Shown piece by piece: positions 5,396 through 5,451 of a stretch of 5,451 bases of DNA. The stretch covers positions 764-6,214 of the forward strand of contig JAAXGS010000102.1 in assembly GCA_012271225.1 (NCBI GenBank), read 5' to 3'. The position numbers and the translations under genes are program-made. The notes beneath the pieces were generated by a model. The model was given only the letters and a program-made list of their open reading frames with translations, was not told where the DNA came from and did no database searches. Each line of letters begins with the position of its first letter. Positions within the stretch are counted from its first letter, which is position 1. The DNA is from Dehalococcoidia bacterium. GTDB lineage: Bacteria > Chloroflexota > Dehalococcoidia > UBA6926.

Positions 5396-5451
5396 TCAGC
5401 CGCCGGTGGAGCCGTGCCCGCCGGCGCCGCGGTCCGTTTCCGTCAGGCTCT
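5396..5451 (-). CDS. dut: dUTPase, C-terminal fragment cut by window edge
   Basis: Only the last 17 codons and the stop (5396-5398) are in the window; the gene runs in from beyond the right edge. The translated end, LTETDRGAGGHGSTGG, is motif V of trimeric dUTPases, the flexible arm that closes over the active site of a neighbouring subunit when dUTP is hydrolysed to dUMP and pyrophosphate. The Arg and the Gly-rich loop with Ser-Thr contact the phosphates. The residue that stacks on uracil is His here; most bacteria and eukaryotes have Phe, while Mycobacterium tuberculosis dUTPase also has His. The sulfite-oxidase-like gene follows 49 bases downstream on the same strand and may be cotranscribed. 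With so short a stretch the call rests on the motif alone, but it is a very specific one. Confidence 0.85.
   Translation of the reverse strand, partial: SLTETDRGAGGHGSTGG

Overview
The window is a densely coded, GC-rich bacterial chromosome segment with no stretch over 300 bases free of genes. I read six full-length or near full-length protein genes, one very short proline-rich ORF, one dUTPase gene cut by the right edge, and what looks like the last 17 bases of a tRNA at the left edge. The lineage cannot be fixed from this sequence. High GC, family III CoA-transferase, a six-helix rhomboid, a cytoplasmic sulfite-oxidase-like protein and a His-type dUTPase motif V would suit Chloroflexota (Dehalococcoidia/SAR202-like), Actinobacteria or some Proteobacteria. 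None of these is proven.

Left part (1-681): a probable tRNA-Glu 3' end is followed by a small gene for a two-helix membrane protein (102-602) of SLATT-like architecture. Overlapping its end is a 31-codon proline-rich ORF (586-681). This pair is somewhat lower in GC than parts of the rest and is not tied to the metabolic genes to its right. It is the most likely place in the window for something undescribed.

Middle (678-3227): a CaiB/BaiF (family III) CoA-transferase lies on the minus strand (678-1883). It meets the proline-rich ORF tail to tail, sharing a CTAG. Across a 118-bp divergent region, the plus strand carries a rhomboid intramembrane serine protease with a run of seven Asp near its C-terminus (2002-2832). 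Twenty bases later comes a dihydroneopterin aldolase (folB, 2853-3227), probably in the same operon.

Right part (3228-5451): a 128-bp gap contains two stem-loops in tandem just ahead of a CBS-domain magnesium transporter (mgtE, 3356-4711). Converging on it from the minus strand are a cytosolic molybdopterin-binding sulfite-oxidase-like protein (4735-5346) and, upstream of that on the same strand, the C-terminal end of dut (5396-5451).

The right two thirds is ordinary core metabolism and transport (folate synthesis, dUTP removal, Mg2+ uptake, a molybdoenzyme, a CoA-transferase) with no clear single pathway. No CRISPR array, transposase, integrase or rRNA is visible.
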